Shown here: piece after piece, positions 8,377 through 17,666 of the stretch
Numbering within the stretch: the first letter of the stretch is position 1
How the letters are laid out: every line of letters begins with the position of its first letter
DNA from: Oscillospiraceae bacterium
GTDB taxonomy: Bacteria > Bacillota > Clostridia > Oscillospirales > Ruminococcaceae
Reading direction: 5' to 3'
Assembly (NCBI GenBank): GCA_017533485.1
Contig: JAFXIC010000041.1
Location: 1-59,896, forward strand
DNA: 59,896 bases
Notes under the pieces: generated by a model
Databases searched by the model: none
Told to the model about the DNA's origin: nothing
Seen by the model: only the letters and a program-made list of their open reading frames with translations
Program-made: the position numbers and the translations under genes

Positions 8377-8405
8377 ATTGTATCATAAATCGCGGAGAAA
8401 GTAAA
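8377..8405 (-). promoter_or_regulatory. Promoter of the GNAT gene
   Basis: On the minus strand, TTTACT (8400-8405) and TACAAT (8377-8382) are spaced by 17 bases. Confidence 0.5.
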
Positions 8406-8444
8406 GAGAACGGGGGCGTTTGTCAATCTTTTGTTACTTTTGGC

Positions 8445-8473
8445 TTGCACATTTGACCGGATTGCGGTATAAT
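8445..8473 (+). promoter_or_regulatory. Promoter of birA
   Basis: TTGCAC (8445-8450) and TATAAT (8468-8473) are separated by 17 bases, 37 bases before the chosen birA start. Confidence 0.75.
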
Positions 8474-8510
8474 ATAGGAGAATGCGTGAGATTTTTTGGA
8501 GGAGAATGCA

Positions 8511-9263
8511 ATGGGAGCACAGTACACGGTTGAGATTTTCGATACACTTCCTTCTACCAATGAATATGTCCGTCAGCTTGCGGAAGCGGGCGCACCATCC
8601 GGTACAGCAGTGCTTGCGCGGCATCAGACGGAGGGAAAGGGGCGGCTGGGGCGGAAATTCTATTCCCCGACCGGTACCGGCTTATATATGAGTCTGCTGC
8701 TGCGGACAGATTTATTGCCGGAGGATGCCCTGCTTCTGACGCCGATGGCGGCAGTCGCCGCAGCGGAAGGGATTGAAGCGGTAACGGGAAAGCATACCGA
8801 AATCAAGTGGGTGAATGACCTGATATACCGCGGAAAAAAGGTCTGCGGGATTCTGGCGCAGTCAAAACTTTCGGCGGATGGAAAAAAGCTTGCGTATGCC
8901 GTAATCGGAATCGGAATCAATCTGACAGTACCGCAGGGAGGATTTCCGGCGGAGCTTCAGGAGATTGCCGGCGCACTCTATGATACGGACGAATCGCCGG
9001 ATGCACAGCTTTTTGAAAGGCTTGCGGAGGCTGTCCTTTCACGAATGATGGCGGAGAGCGGAAACCTGACCGCACGTACCTATCTTCCGTCCTATCGGGA
9101 GCGGCTATGTGTACTTGGGAAGCCGATCATCGTCGTGGAAGATGACAAATTGTATGACGCCGCCGCAATCGCATTGGATGATGATATGCGGCTGCTGGTG
9201 GAATATGCCGACGGCAGCAGAGCATGGCGTTCGACCGGTGAGATACGGATCCGCCTTTCCTGA
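8511..9263 (+). CDS. birA: Biotin--[acetyl-CoA-carboxylase] ligase, monofunctional
   Basis: The 250-residue enzyme attaches biotin to carboxyl-carrier proteins through biotinyl-AMP. Motifs are visible in order: EGKGRLGRKFYSPTGTGLY (adenylate loop, about residues 43-61), EIKWVNDLIYRGKKVCGIL (about residues 100-118) and a C-terminal SH3-like domain. The N-terminal DNA-binding domain of E. coli BirA is missing, so this is a class I ligase without repressor function. The ATG at 8511 is chosen because GGAGGAG lies just before it; an in-frame TTG at 8496 sits on that site. It is monocistronic, with its own promoter and terminator. Confidence 0.93.
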   Translation: MGAQYTVEIFDTLPSTNEYVRQLAEAGAPSGTAVLARHQTEGKGRLGRKFYSPTGTGLYMSLLLRTDLLPEDALLLTPMAAVAAAEGIEAVTGKHTEIKWVNDLIYRGKKVCGILAQSKLSADGKKLAYAVIGIGINLTVPQGGFPAELQEIAGALYDTDESPDAQLFERLAEAVLSRMMAESGNLTARTYLPSYRERLCVLGKPIIVVEDDKLYDAAAIALDDDMRLLVEYADGSRAWRSTGEIRIRLS

Positions 9264-9268
9264 ATCAA

Positions 9269-9316
9269 AAAACACGGAGAATCTCTGGGGGTTCAGAGCT
9301 TCTCCGTGTTTTGTGT
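9269..9316. terminator. Bidirectional terminator between birA and the ACP gene
   Basis: AACACGGAGA (9271-9280) pairs with TCTCCGTGTT (9301-9310), with a nested CTCTG/CAGAG stem. T-rich tracts flank both sides. Confidence 0.88.
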
Positions 9317-9331
9317 TTTTGGGGGGGACAG

Positions 9332-9580
9332 TTATGATTTTGCGCCGCGTGCGAGGATGATATCGACAAGCTCTCCGACATTCTTCATACCGGATACTTC
9401 ACGCATCTGGAAACGGAGCTTGAATACGGATTCCACTTCGGAGATGAGGTTGAAATGCTCGACGCTGTCCCAGCCCTCAACATCTGCCGCAGTGGTATCC
9501 TCGGAAAGTGTGATTGCATCGTCATCAAAGACATCACAAAAGACTTCGGTCAGTTTTTCGAATACTTCGGCTCTGGTCAT
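9332..9580 (-). CDS. Acyl carrier protein, envelope acylation operon
   Basis: The 82-residue acidic four-helix carrier has the phosphopantetheine site GWDSVEHFNLI, with Ser39 as the attachment residue. It is the last gene of an MBOAT-DHHW-ACP operon, 24 bases after the DHHW gene. That position, rather than a fatty-acid operon, implies a dedicated carrier that hands an acyl group to the membrane O-acyltransferase, as DltC does for DltB. No adenylating ligase is encoded nearby, so the charging enzyme is unknown. AAGGAG precedes the ATG. Confidence 0.88.
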   Translation of the reverse strand: MTRAEVFEKLTEVFCDVFDDDAITLSEDTTAADVEGWDSVEHFNLISEVESVFKLRFQMREVSGMKNVGELVDIILARGAKS

Positions 9581-9604
9581 GGAAATGATCTCCTTTGGAA
9601 TGGA

Positions 9605-11512
9605 TTATTGTCTGCGGATACGGTCAATCTGTTTGCAGTTTCCTCCGGTTGCGCTGAATGTATTCATCGCAAAGAGCACATCGGTTGCACCGACCTCACG
9701 GAGATACTGGACTGCATTGCGTTTGAAATAGCGGATATCAATGACATAGATATGCTCGAAAGAGGAGGTGAGCCACGGAATGAGTGCATTGCCGTAGCTA
9801 TCCTTAAAGACAGCAAGGGTTCTTCCGTTTTTCACTTCGGTTTCGATATGTGTGACGCGTTCATCTCCGCCGAGATAAACGAGATACCAGTTTACGGGGC
9901 TTCCGAGGCGGTCGATGTTCATGAGAAGATTACCGCTGTGGCCATTGCGGGCGGAGGTATTATAATATGTGGTTGTATACTGGGCTTTTGGCTGATAGAA
10001 GAAGAATTCTTCGGGATTTTTTTTGAGTGTGATCGCACCCGAATAGCCGTACATCGTACCGACATAGCCCTCTCTGGACACCCGTTCATATTCCGAAATC
10101 GGAGCAAAGGGAACACGAGCGGCCGCGGAAAATTCTTCTGCGGCATAGAATGCGCCGAGTGCCGACCAGTGGTGGTCGGTCCGCATATAGATATACTCAT
10201 CGGAATGGGCTTCGAGCGCACCGTAAGCGTCTACGGGGATGACATCCACAAGATGTTCGTTGATATGATTGATGTTGTCGCGTTCACTGCCGATACGTTT
10301 CCGGTATTCTTCGGGGGTATAGAAGGAGCAGGGCGTCGGGATTACCATCGAATAGATGTTGACATCCTTTCCGAGCTCTGATTTGTAGCGGTTCAGGTAG
10401 GACGCATAGTTTTCCCCGACACTGAAGCTGCCGCCGTAGAGCGAGATGGCACGCTTCTGATAAATGAGGATATTGTTGCTCAGCTCACCGCCCTCATCCA
10501 TCGGTTCCTCTGTGGGGGCTGCGGCCGTGGTGGAATCGGCAGGTTCGGTTTCAGAGCTGCTTGTTGTTGTGACCGAAACCGCAGGATCTGCTGTGGTGAC
10601 AGCGGTCGTGGTGGTTGTTGTTTCGGGTTCGGAATCCGGGGGTGCAGCGGTTGTCTGTGCAGGCTGAGATTCCTGAAAAATGGATGCGTCGCCGTGGAAA
10701 ATCAGTGTATCATCATCATTCCAGCCCATATTTCTGCGGATTGCGGCGGTCATGTTTTTAAAGAGCGAGCGCATTGGTACCGTATCATTGTAATAGGCAG
10801 CGACGCCTGCGGTATATTCACCGCTGAAATAGGCTTCCGGAGAAAATTCGGGCATGGTTGCGAGATTTCTGTTTTCGATATCGGAAACGGTGGGGCGTTC
10901 GAGTACGAGCATCCCCACGGCAATTGCGGCAACCAGTGAGAGGCTGACCGCGATATTGACGCCGCCGATGATGCGTTCGGTGCGCGGAAGTACATTTTTC
11001 GCATGGAACGCTTCGGCTTCCCGCCGCCATGCATGATCGCTGTGACGGCGGAGTTTTTTACAGGTATGCTTTGCGGCGAGGGTGGCGGTGCGGTATTCCT
11101 TTGCAGCCACCTTGAGTGCTGCGTCACGCCTTGCGATACGCTGTTTTTCGTAAAAATGGGCTTCTTCCGCCGCCCTGACGCGCTCCAGCAGATCGGATTC
11201 GGAGATGGGACGTGCAGGTTCCTCCGGTTGTTCAGGCTGCTGGGGTTGTTGGACAGGGAGCGAGAATTTTGTATTTCTGCGTTCTTCGCGGCGTTTTCCG
11301 GCTTCTTCGCGGCGTTTTGCTCTTGCACGGGCAATTCGTTCGCGATGGGATTCTGTTTTGAGGGGTTGTTCTTTGGGAAGCTCGATATCAATCTGGTTAT
11401 TGTCATTGCCGAGAAGGCTGGATGCGGAGCGTACCGGTTTTGGCTTTGGCGGCTCAGGCAGACTGACATCAATCGGGTTATTATCATTCCCCAGCATACT
11501 GGAGTCGAGCAT
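9605..11512 (-). CDS. DHHW-family membrane protein, putative O-acyltransferase partner
   Basis: The 635-residue protein has a long charged cytoplasmic N-terminus (residues 1-180), one membrane helix (about 181-204), an extracellular Thr/Ser/Pro/Glu linker (about 285-345) and an AlgX/AlgJ-like domain. The catalytic motif MRTDHHWSALGAF (Asp446, His448) and nucleophile motif FKDSYGNAL (Ser572) are intact. Such proteins receive acyl groups exported by MBOAT partners and pass them to polysaccharide. The N-terminus carries a near-identical duplicated motif, SSMLGNDNNPID (4-15) and SSLLGNDNNQID (31-42), then a basic coiled segment. AAGGAG precedes the ATG, 18 bases after the MBOAT stop. Confidence 0.85.
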   Translation of the reverse strand: MLDSSMLGNDNNPIDVSLPEPPKPKPVRSASSLLGNDNNQIDIELPKEQPLKTESHRERIARARAKRREEAGKRREERRNTKFSLPVQQPQQPEQPEEPARPISESDLLERVRAAEEAHFYEKQRIARRDAALKVAAKEYRTATLAAKHTCKKLRRHSDHAWRREAEAFHAKNVLPRTERIIGGVNIAVSLSLVAAIAVGMLVLERPTVSDIENRNLATMPEFSPEAYFSGEYTAGVAAYYNDTVPMRSLFKNMTAAIRRNMGWNDDDTLIFHGDASIFQESQPAQTTAAPPDSEPETTTTTTAVTTADPAVSVTTTSSSETEPADSTTAAAPTEEPMDEGGELSNNILIYQKRAISLYGGSFSVGENYASYLNRYKSELGKDVNIYSMVIPTPCSFYTPEEYRKRIGSERDNINHINEHLVDVIPVDAYGALEAHSDEYIYMRTDHHWSALGAFYAAEEFSAAARVPFAPISEYERVSREGYVGTMYGYSGAITLKKNPEEFFFYQPKAQYTTTYYNTSARNGHSGNLLMNIDRLGSPVNWYLVYLGGDERVTHIETEVKNGRTLAVFKDSYGNALIPWLTSSFEHIYVIDIRYFKRNAVQYLREVGATDVLFAMNTFSATGGNCKQIDRIRRQ

Positions 11513-11530
11513 GAGATGACGCTCCTTTCC

Positions 11531-12943
11531 TTAGAATCTGAAATAGAGGAATGGGTTATTGGTTGCATCCACAAGGAGGATGCTGCTGGTCAGGAGCAGG
11601 AGCACATTGGCGATGACCTGACCGGAGCTGATTGCGAGTGCAAGACCGCTGTGGCGGAGCTTGAGCTTCTGGAGTCCATCGTAGATGGGGAAGCAGCAGA
11701 CGACTGCGGCGAGGAGAAGCCAGCAATAATTCTGCATCGAAAGCAGTACCAGCGGATCGGAAAGTTTGTTGCCGTTACAGCCGACAAGGTTCCGGAAGAA
11801 TTGCAGCAGCCGATCGAAATCCTCGAAATAGAAGATGCCGAAGCCGATAAAGATAATGATCTTACTGGAGATATGGCGTAAAACCAGCGGAATTTTCCGG
11901 ATACGTTTTTTACCGACGAGCTGTTCGAAGAAGATAAAGAGACCGAAATAGAGTCCCCAGATGACATAATTCCAGCTTGCGCCGTGCCAGAGTCCGGTAC
12001 AGAACCAGACGAGGAATAATCCGCCGTACTTGCGGCGTTTTCCGAAGATCGGAATATAGAGCAGGTAGTCGCGGAAGAAGGAGCCGAGGGAAATATGCCA
12101 GCGCTGCCAGAATTCCGAGATATCGCGGCAGAGGAAGGGGTGTCTGAAGTTCTCATCGAAATGAAAGCCGAACAGATAGCCCATGCCGATTGCCATATCG
12201 GAATAGCCGGAGAAATCGAAATAAATCTGCATCGCATAAACGATTACGGTATACCATGTACCGAGGACAGAAATCTGTGAAATATCGCCGCCGAAGAAGG
12301 AATCGACAATGGCAGAGAGGTGGTTTGCGAGAATCACCTTTTTCGAAAGGCCGAGAATGAGTCGGGTAATGCCGTTGCTGAAATCGGTGAGTGTGACATG
12401 GCGTTCTTGGATTTCCTGTTCGATGGCGGAATATCTCACGATCGGGCCGGCGACAAGCTGCGGGAACATGGCGATATAGAGTAAAAACCGGAACGGACTG
12501 CGCTGAACCTTCACATTCCCCCAGTAGAGGTCGATGATATAGGAGAGGATCTGGAAGGTATAGAAGCTGATTCCGATCGGGAGGGTGATTGTCGGAACAG
12601 GCAGTTCGATATATGGGATCAGATTCAGGTTCTCGACGATAAAGCCGCTGTACTTGAATACGCCCAGCAGCCCGATGTTGAAGACGAGAGACGTACCGCA
12701 CCAGAAGCCTGCAAGCTTTGGGTGATTTTGCTGCTGTGCCTTACCGATTCCGAGTCCGAGGAGGTAGTTTATGAGAACGCTCCCCAGCAGCAACAGAATA
12801 TAGAACGGTTCTCCCCAGGCATAAAAGACGAGGGAAAAGAGGATGAGTACCGCGTTTTTCGCGCGCAGCGATGGAAAAAGCCCGTAGCAAAGCAAGCATA
12901 CGGGCAAAAACAGATATAGAAAGATCAGGCTTGAAAAAACCAT
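11531..12943 (-). CDS. MBOAT-family membrane O-acyltransferase (AlgI/DltB-like)
   Basis: The 470-residue polytopic protein shows the MBOAT signature: FPQLVAGPIVRY, YFDFSGYSDMAIGMGYLFG, DISEFWQRWHISLGSFFRDY and WFCTGLWHGASWNYVIWG, which includes the conserved active-site histidine of WHG. The family moves acyl groups across the membrane onto polysaccharides or teichoic acids. I start at MVFSS because GCAGGAG lies upstream; an earlier in-frame start would add a polar 13-residue stretch. It is the first gene of an operon with the DHHW protein and the carrier protein, and has a consensus promoter at 13042-13070. Confidence 0.92.
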   Translation of the reverse strand: MVFSSLIFLYLFLPVCLLCYGLFPSLRAKNAVLILFSLVFYAWGEPFYILLLLGSVLINYLLGLGIGKAQQQNHPKLAGFWCGTSLVFNIGLLGVFKYSGFIVENLNLIPYIELPVPTITLPIGISFYTFQILSYIIDLYWGNVKVQRSPFRFLLYIAMFPQLVAGPIVRYSAIEQEIQERHVTLTDFSNGITRLILGLSKKVILANHLSAIVDSFFGGDISQISVLGTWYTVIVYAMQIYFDFSGYSDMAIGMGYLFGFHFDENFRHPFLCRDISEFWQRWHISLGSFFRDYLLYIPIFGKRRKYGGLFLVWFCTGLWHGASWNYVIWGLYFGLFIFFEQLVGKKRIRKIPLVLRHISSKIIIFIGFGIFYFEDFDRLLQFFRNLVGCNGNKLSDPLVLLSMQNYCWLLLAAVVCCFPIYDGLQKLKLRHSGLALAISSGQVIANVLLLLTSSILLVDATNNPFLYFRF

Positions 12944-13041
12944 TTTGTTTTGCTCCTGCTTATTATTTTTACATTGCTCCACATCATGCGTAGGCGGGAA
13001 ACGGCGGATGCCGCACAGCTTCCCAGTATATATCTTTCCCC

Positions 13042-13070
13042 ATTATACCGCATATTTCGACAAGTTTCAA
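13042..13070 (-). promoter_or_regulatory. Promoter of the MBOAT-DHHW-ACP operon
   Basis: On the minus strand, TTGAAA (13065-13070) and TATAAT (13042-13047) are separated by 17 bases. Confidence 0.75.
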
Positions 13071-13129
13071 GGGGGTGATGCAATTTTCTTAGATTTTCAC
13101 AAAGAACAGGATGAAAAAACGTAGGTTTT

Positions 13130-13184
13130 TACATAAACAAAACATCCGCAGCAGGAACCGGATTCATGTCCTGCTGCGGATGGA
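13130..13184 (-). terminator. Terminator of the foldase gene
   Basis: CATCCGCAGCAGGA (13143-13156) pairs with TCCTGCTGCGGATG (13169-13182) in a 14-bp perfect stem. On the minus strand it is followed by TTTTGTTT. Confidence 0.9.
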
Positions 13185-13213
13185 GATAGGTGCTCAGGGG
13201 ATTCTGTGGATGC

Positions 13214-14677
13214 TTAGTATTTGAGCTGGTTGATGACATTGATATTCTGTGCGACGCTGAAGTTATCGGCGATGGTATCGAGCGCGTCGATTTCCTTTTT
13301 ATAAAGCGCCTGATATGCGGCGGCTTTATCGGCAGAATACGGGTTATCTGCAACAAAATAGCCGATTACGACCTGAGAATCCAGCTCGAAGATTTCGGTA
13401 TCACCGGGTTTGCGGTCGGAAGCGAATGCCCAGTCGCGGAATTCCTCGCCGTATTCCATGGATTCCTCAGAAAAACCGATATAAAGACCGCGGGTATTGA
13501 TGAGGTTGAATGCACTGGAATTATTCAGTGCGAATTCACCGAAGAGTGTTTCCGTACCGCCTGCGGCTTTCCAGTCGTCCAGAAGTGTCTGTGCTTCGGA
13601 AACGGTCAGCGATTCATCCGCAGAAGAAGCCTTGTTGAGGGTGATGACACGGACATCGACTGCATCGGACTGATTGATGGTCGGTTCCGAGGTCAGCATA
13701 TAGACGACAACATTACAGTTGTCCTTATATTCGAGTACCTTCGTATCATATTGCTTGGCGTCACCTTCGAGCACCCATTCTGCGATTTCCGGATCAAAGC
13801 TGTCGCCGGTGACGTTCACATCAATCGCGTCGAGCATTTTCTTTGCGGTATCTGTTGTTTTGCTGCGTTCTTCAATCAGGAAGCGGTAGACTTCATTTTT
13901 GAAGGCTTCGGGTGTTGTACAGGCAGTCAGCTTATCGACTTCCTTCATAACATCCTTATAAGACTGCGGGACTTTCTCGTTCGTAGAACCATCTTTCCAG
14001 GCGATGCTGAAACAGAGCATATCCCAGTTTGCGTAAGCACCGGAATTCTTTTCGTAATATTCGTTGAGTTCTTCCTCTGTGATCTCGATATTCTCCGCGG
14101 CATAGATTTCATAATCGTTTGCGAGGCGTTTGAGTTTTAAGACCTCGGTGACATCTGCAACCTGGATGCCATCGGAATATTTCGAGAGATCCATGCTCTG
14201 GGCTTCCGCTTCACATTCGGCGATCTGTGCATCGGTGAGGGAATAATCCGCTTCGTAAGCTGCCTCACACATCTTGAGGGTCTGGGTCATGGAATAGGAA
14301 GAAGCCTGGACGAGGTAATCGAACCATGTCTGATCGGCACCATAGTGCTGTTTTTTTAAGGATTTTCCCTTAATCGGGCGATCGGCATTCTTATTTCCCT
14401 TTACGGAATCGAGGTAGTTCTGGTAGGTGGTGTCGATGAGGTAGCTCATCATCGCGTTATTGACTTTATAATGCGTGGATTCCATTGCGGTACCCTGGAG
14501 ATGCACACCGCTGCTGCGGTAGATTTTCACGACAGCAAAGGCGACTGCACCGATGACGACGAGACCCGTACCGCAGAGTGCGGCAATGGTACGTGCGGTT
14601 TTCTGTTTTTGTTTTTTCGCAGCCCGTTGTTTTTCGAGTTTTTTCTCGATGGGCTGTGCGGATGACTGGTTACTCAT
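13214..14677 (-). CDS. Membrane-anchored parvulin/PrsA-like foldase (probable)
   Basis: The 487-residue protein has a very basic N-terminus, one membrane helix (about residues 30-51) and a large extracytoplasmic part. The helical region around residues 60-200 resembles the SurA/PrsA chaperone N-domain. Near the C-terminus, VRVITLNKA...LFGEFALNNSS...FRDWAF...GDTEIFEL follows the parvulin strand-helix order, but the classic parvulin histidines are not evident. It probably helps fold secreted proteins; prolyl isomerase activity is uncertain. The start MSNQS follows GAAAGGA; upstream in-frame residues would cover the promoter. It is monocistronic. Confidence 0.6.
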   Translation of the reverse strand: MSNQSSAQPIEKKLEKQRAAKKQKQKTARTIAALCGTGLVVIGAVAFAVVKIYRSSGVHLQGTAMESTHYKVNNAMMSYLIDTTYQNYLDSVKGNKNADRPIKGKSLKKQHYGADQTWFDYLVQASSYSMTQTLKMCEAAYEADYSLTDAQIAECEAEAQSMDLSKYSDGIQVADVTEVLKLKRLANDYEIYAAENIEITEEELNEYYEKNSGAYANWDMLCFSIAWKDGSTNEKVPQSYKDVMKEVDKLTACTTPEAFKNEVYRFLIEERSKTTDTAKKMLDAIDVNVTGDSFDPEIAEWVLEGDAKQYDTKVLEYKDNCNVVVYMLTSEPTINQSDAVDVRVITLNKASSADESLTVSEAQTLLDDWKAAGGTETLFGEFALNNSSAFNLINTRGLYIGFSEESMEYGEEFRDWAFASDRKPGDTEIFELDSQVVIGYFVADNPYSADKAAAYQALYKKEIDALDTIADNFSVAQNINVINQLKY

Positions 14678-14739
14678 ATCTGTATTTCCTTTCGATTGTT
14701 GTATTGCGGCAGCACACCTGCCATACAAATCCGATATTC

Positions 14740-14768
14740 AGTATACCACAAAGCTTATTCTTTTGCAA
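14740..14768 (-). promoter_or_regulatory. Promoter of the foldase gene
   Basis: On the minus strand, TTGCAA (14763-14768) and TATACT (14740-14745) are separated by 17 bases. The rest of the 14678-14990 gap shows no other feature I can support. Confidence 0.65.
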
Positions 14769-14990
14769 GCGTTTTCGCAGACTTTTCACGTGATTTCAAG
14801 AAACTTGTAACATTTTCTCCGAAACCTGACACATTCTAATCGAAGCGGCTCGGACGGGATTGGTGACATCTTCCAAAAAGCGAAGTGCGTTCTTGTGCAG
14901 GCTGCTGAAATTTGGCGGATCGTGCACATATTGGTCGGTTTCATTCGTATATAAAGATGAAGGACAAATCCGGAAGGAGCACGATACGAG

Positions 14991-16448
14991 ATGAAAAAGA
15001 TATGGATATTGCTGTGCAGCATGGCGATTCTGACGGGCTGCGGTGTAAAAAATATTGAGAATATAGAAAACCCGGAGGAGACGGAACCTGTTTCCACGGA
15101 TTCTCCGGAACCCGAAACTACCACAGCGCCATCGGAAAGCCTGCTTGCCACAGCGCAGCAGACCACAACCGTTTCGAAGGATACGACGGCAATCTGTACC
15201 GAAGCTGCCGTCTCCTTCATTCAGGCACCCGAAACCGTTCCGGTCGAAGAACGCATGGACAGCGAAAAGTATCGCTTCCTCAGCGGATGGAATTTTTCAG
15301 GCGATTATGTGACGGATGAGAACGGAGATGTCGAACCGGTATACGGCAATGCAATCCTGACGATCGGGGATGGCAATTATCTGGTCAGCTTCCCGAAAGA
15401 AGCGGATACGCGTGTAGAAATCCGGCTCTGTAATTTAGTTTCCGGTGAGCTGGCACGGATGACGGTGGATGCGCAGCCGACGCTGACGCATACGGGCTTC
15501 TGGACATTGAAGCTTGCGGCGGCGGACGAGCCTGCGGTGGAATATCAGGGCAAACGCTATTCCAAAATCCAGTTCTATTCGTATAATTTTCAGCTTGCAC
15601 GGAGTCTGGATATCAGTACGCTGGAACGCGCCGATCACCTCTTTTATGATGAAACGAAGGACACGCTTTATGCCTTTACAGGAGAGGAAGAACGGTTTGT
15701 GCTGAAAAAGCGCGTCCTCTCCGCCGCAGAATTTGAAACGGCAGGAGAATGGAAGCGCACCGACACGGCGGTTTCGGAAGTCGAACAGCTTCATTATACA
15801 AGCTGGGGCTTTCTCTTTACCGGAAAGACAACTGCCGCAGACGGTGAGGGACGGGCAGCATATGGTGTGATTTCGCCGGATGTAACGATGACGATCTCCG
15901 GAATCAGCGAAACGGCGGATTCCTATGGACTGGCACCATTCTGGGAGGGCGCGTATATATATGGAGAGCAGTGTGAAACAGGAAAGGTGCTGCGGCTCTA
16001 CGGCGGTGCCGAACAGACGATTACCCTTTCGCATAAGCCGTCCACCGCAGTCTTTTCCGCATCTCCGAGCGGTGCATATCTGATTGCCGGCGATGTGGTG
16101 CTGGAACAGAAAGAAAAGCGCAGAAATCCGCGCTTGAAATCCACGCTTTATCAGTACTGGCAAAAATATTACTGGCTGCTGGCGTATGATTCGGGCGGAA
16201 CGCTGATCGGAAAATCCGCGTCGATTGGCGCAGGCTTTGAAAAGCTGGAGAATGCGGAAGCCTCACGTGATCTGGAGGATCTTCGGTTCCAGTTTTTCTA
16301 TGACGAACAGCGCGCGGAGGTATTTTATGCGGCGGATCGGGAGGATTCCGGTTCTATGCTGCCGATTGGTGGTATGATGGAATGTATGGATATGCGGACA
16401 ATTGACAAATTACCGTTTGGAGAGAAAGAATCCGAAGATGAAACATGA
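14991..16448 (+). CDS. Lipoprotein of unknown function, tandem copy 1
   Basis: The 485-residue protein begins with a lipoprotein signal (MKKIWILLCSMAILTGC, lipidated Cys17), then a Thr/Glu/Pro-rich linker to about residue 80, then a beta-rich domain resembling a propeller or sandwich (repeated strands such as GNAILTIGDGNYLVSF). No catalytic motif is seen. The downstream neighbour has the same architecture and 15-base spacing, and a shared local pattern (GNYLVSF against GAYLLCF), suggesting an old tandem duplication. AAGGAGC precedes the ATG. It may bind a ligand at the outer face of the membrane. Confidence 0.7.
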   Translation: MKKIWILLCSMAILTGCGVKNIENIENPEETEPVSTDSPEPETTTAPSESLLATAQQTTTVSKDTTAICTEAAVSFIQAPETVPVEERMDSEKYRFLSGWNFSGDYVTDENGDVEPVYGNAILTIGDGNYLVSFPKEADTRVEIRLCNLVSGELARMTVDAQPTLTHTGFWTLKLAAADEPAVEYQGKRYSKIQFYSYNFQLARSLDISTLERADHLFYDETKDTLYAFTGEEERFVLKKRVLSAAEFETAGEWKRTDTAVSEVEQLHYTSWGFLFTGKTTAADGEGRAAYGVISPDVTMTISGISETADSYGLAPFWEGAYIYGEQCETGKVLRLYGGAEQTITLSHKPSTAVFSASPSGAYLIAGDVVLEQKEKRRNPRLKSTLYQYWQKYYWLLAYDSGGTLIGKSASIGAGFEKLENAEASRDLEDLRFQFFYDEQRAEVFYAADREDSGSMLPIGGMMECMDMRTIDKLPFGEKESEDET

Positions 16449-16463
16449 ATAAAGGAGTATGCG

Positions 16464-17624
16464 ATGAAAAAGATCGCGGCATTGCTGATCTGTACGGTGT
16501 TTCTGAGTGCCTGTACCGATCCTGAGCTGCCGGAGGGGGCGGAATCCCAGCAGCCGCCGGCACTCGGTACGACATCCGAAGTCTCGGAGATGACGCAGCA
16601 ATCGGCTGATACCACGGCTGCGGTGCACGATGGTGCATATGCGCTGCTGAGCCAGTATTTAGAGCGAAAGCCGGAGACATCTGTGCTGAAGAACTGCCGG
16701 ATGCTCGGCGGGGGCGCATATCTGCTCTGTTTCGAGCAATCAGACCATAGCTATGAAATTGAATATACCACGCTGTCGCACGGAAAACAAATCTATACGA
16801 TGAGCGACGGCGCTGCACATTCTGCGGCGGATGGCTTTTGGGTACTCAGTCAGGCGAGTGAAAGTACAGCCGCCGCAATGGAATGGCAGGATATCCGCTA
16901 TCAACGGCTGCGCGTTTATCAGGATTCGCTGAGTCTGGAAGCAGATGTAGACGTATCGCCGCTTGGAACGATTGACGCATTCGCTGTGGATATTGACGAG
17001 CGGGATGTGTATGCGGCAAGGCATACGGCGGAAGGATTACAGATTGAACGGCTGGGATTTTTCGCTGATACACCCGAAACAGTTTGTGTGATCGGGGCGT
17101 CCGGCGAGAATGCATACTTGCAGACAATCCGTTCGATGCATATGGGTGACGGGCTGCTGCTGGTCGTCGGAGAGGCATCTGAAAACGGAGAAACGGTGCC
17201 CTGTTTCGGGAGTATTTCTCTGCGGCGCGGCACAGTCTGGCTGCATACACGAAAAAACGGAGGTGCTTTCGAAGCGGCACCCTATGACGGCGGCGCGTAT
17301 TTTTATGACGCGGAGCACCCGACCGGTATCATCTATCGGATCGGGGATGCCAGAGAATCGGAACTGACGCTTGGATATGCCGCGGAGAGTATGCAGGTTT
17401 TTTCGGCACAAAGCGGTGCATATTTCGCAACCTGCATGAAGATCTCGGAAACTGCCGCAGAAATTACGGTGTATGATTCCGAAGGCGGACGGATTACAAA
17501 ATCAATTTCTCATGAATCCGCCCCGATTGCAGCACGTTCGGAAATCCGGATGTATTTTGATGAGGATGCAAGAAGACTGCTCTACTGTGTGGCAGACAAT
17601 GACTGGCGGGAGCTGCTCTATTAA
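16464..17624 (+). CDS. Lipoprotein of unknown function, tandem copy 2
   Basis: The 386-residue protein has a lipobox LSAC (Cys17), a low-complexity Ser/Thr/Glu linker to about residue 52 and a predicted all-beta domain. It looks like a shorter paralogue of the upstream lipoprotein and is in the same operon. AAAGGAG lies upstream of the ATG. I recognise no named family. Both lipoproteins lie just before the kinase/phosphatase operon, but a terminator at 17667-17714 separates them. Confidence 0.68.
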   Translation: MKKIAALLICTVFLSACTDPELPEGAESQQPPALGTTSEVSEMTQQSADTTAAVHDGAYALLSQYLERKPETSVLKNCRMLGGGAYLLCFEQSDHSYEIEYTTLSHGKQIYTMSDGAAHSAADGFWVLSQASESTAAAMEWQDIRYQRLRVYQDSLSLEADVDVSPLGTIDAFAVDIDERDVYAARHTAEGLQIERLGFFADTPETVCVIGASGENAYLQTIRSMHMGDGLLLVVGEASENGETVPCFGSISLRRGTVWLHTRKNGGAFEAAPYDGGAYFYDAEHPTGIIYRIGDARESELTLGYAAESMQVFSAQSGAYFATCMKISETAAEITVYDSEGGRITKSISHESAPIAARSEIRMYFDEDARRLLYCVADNDWRELLY

Positions 17625-17666
17625 CGCCGTACCGTACAGCTTTTTTCTGGAATAGATTTCTGTCAG

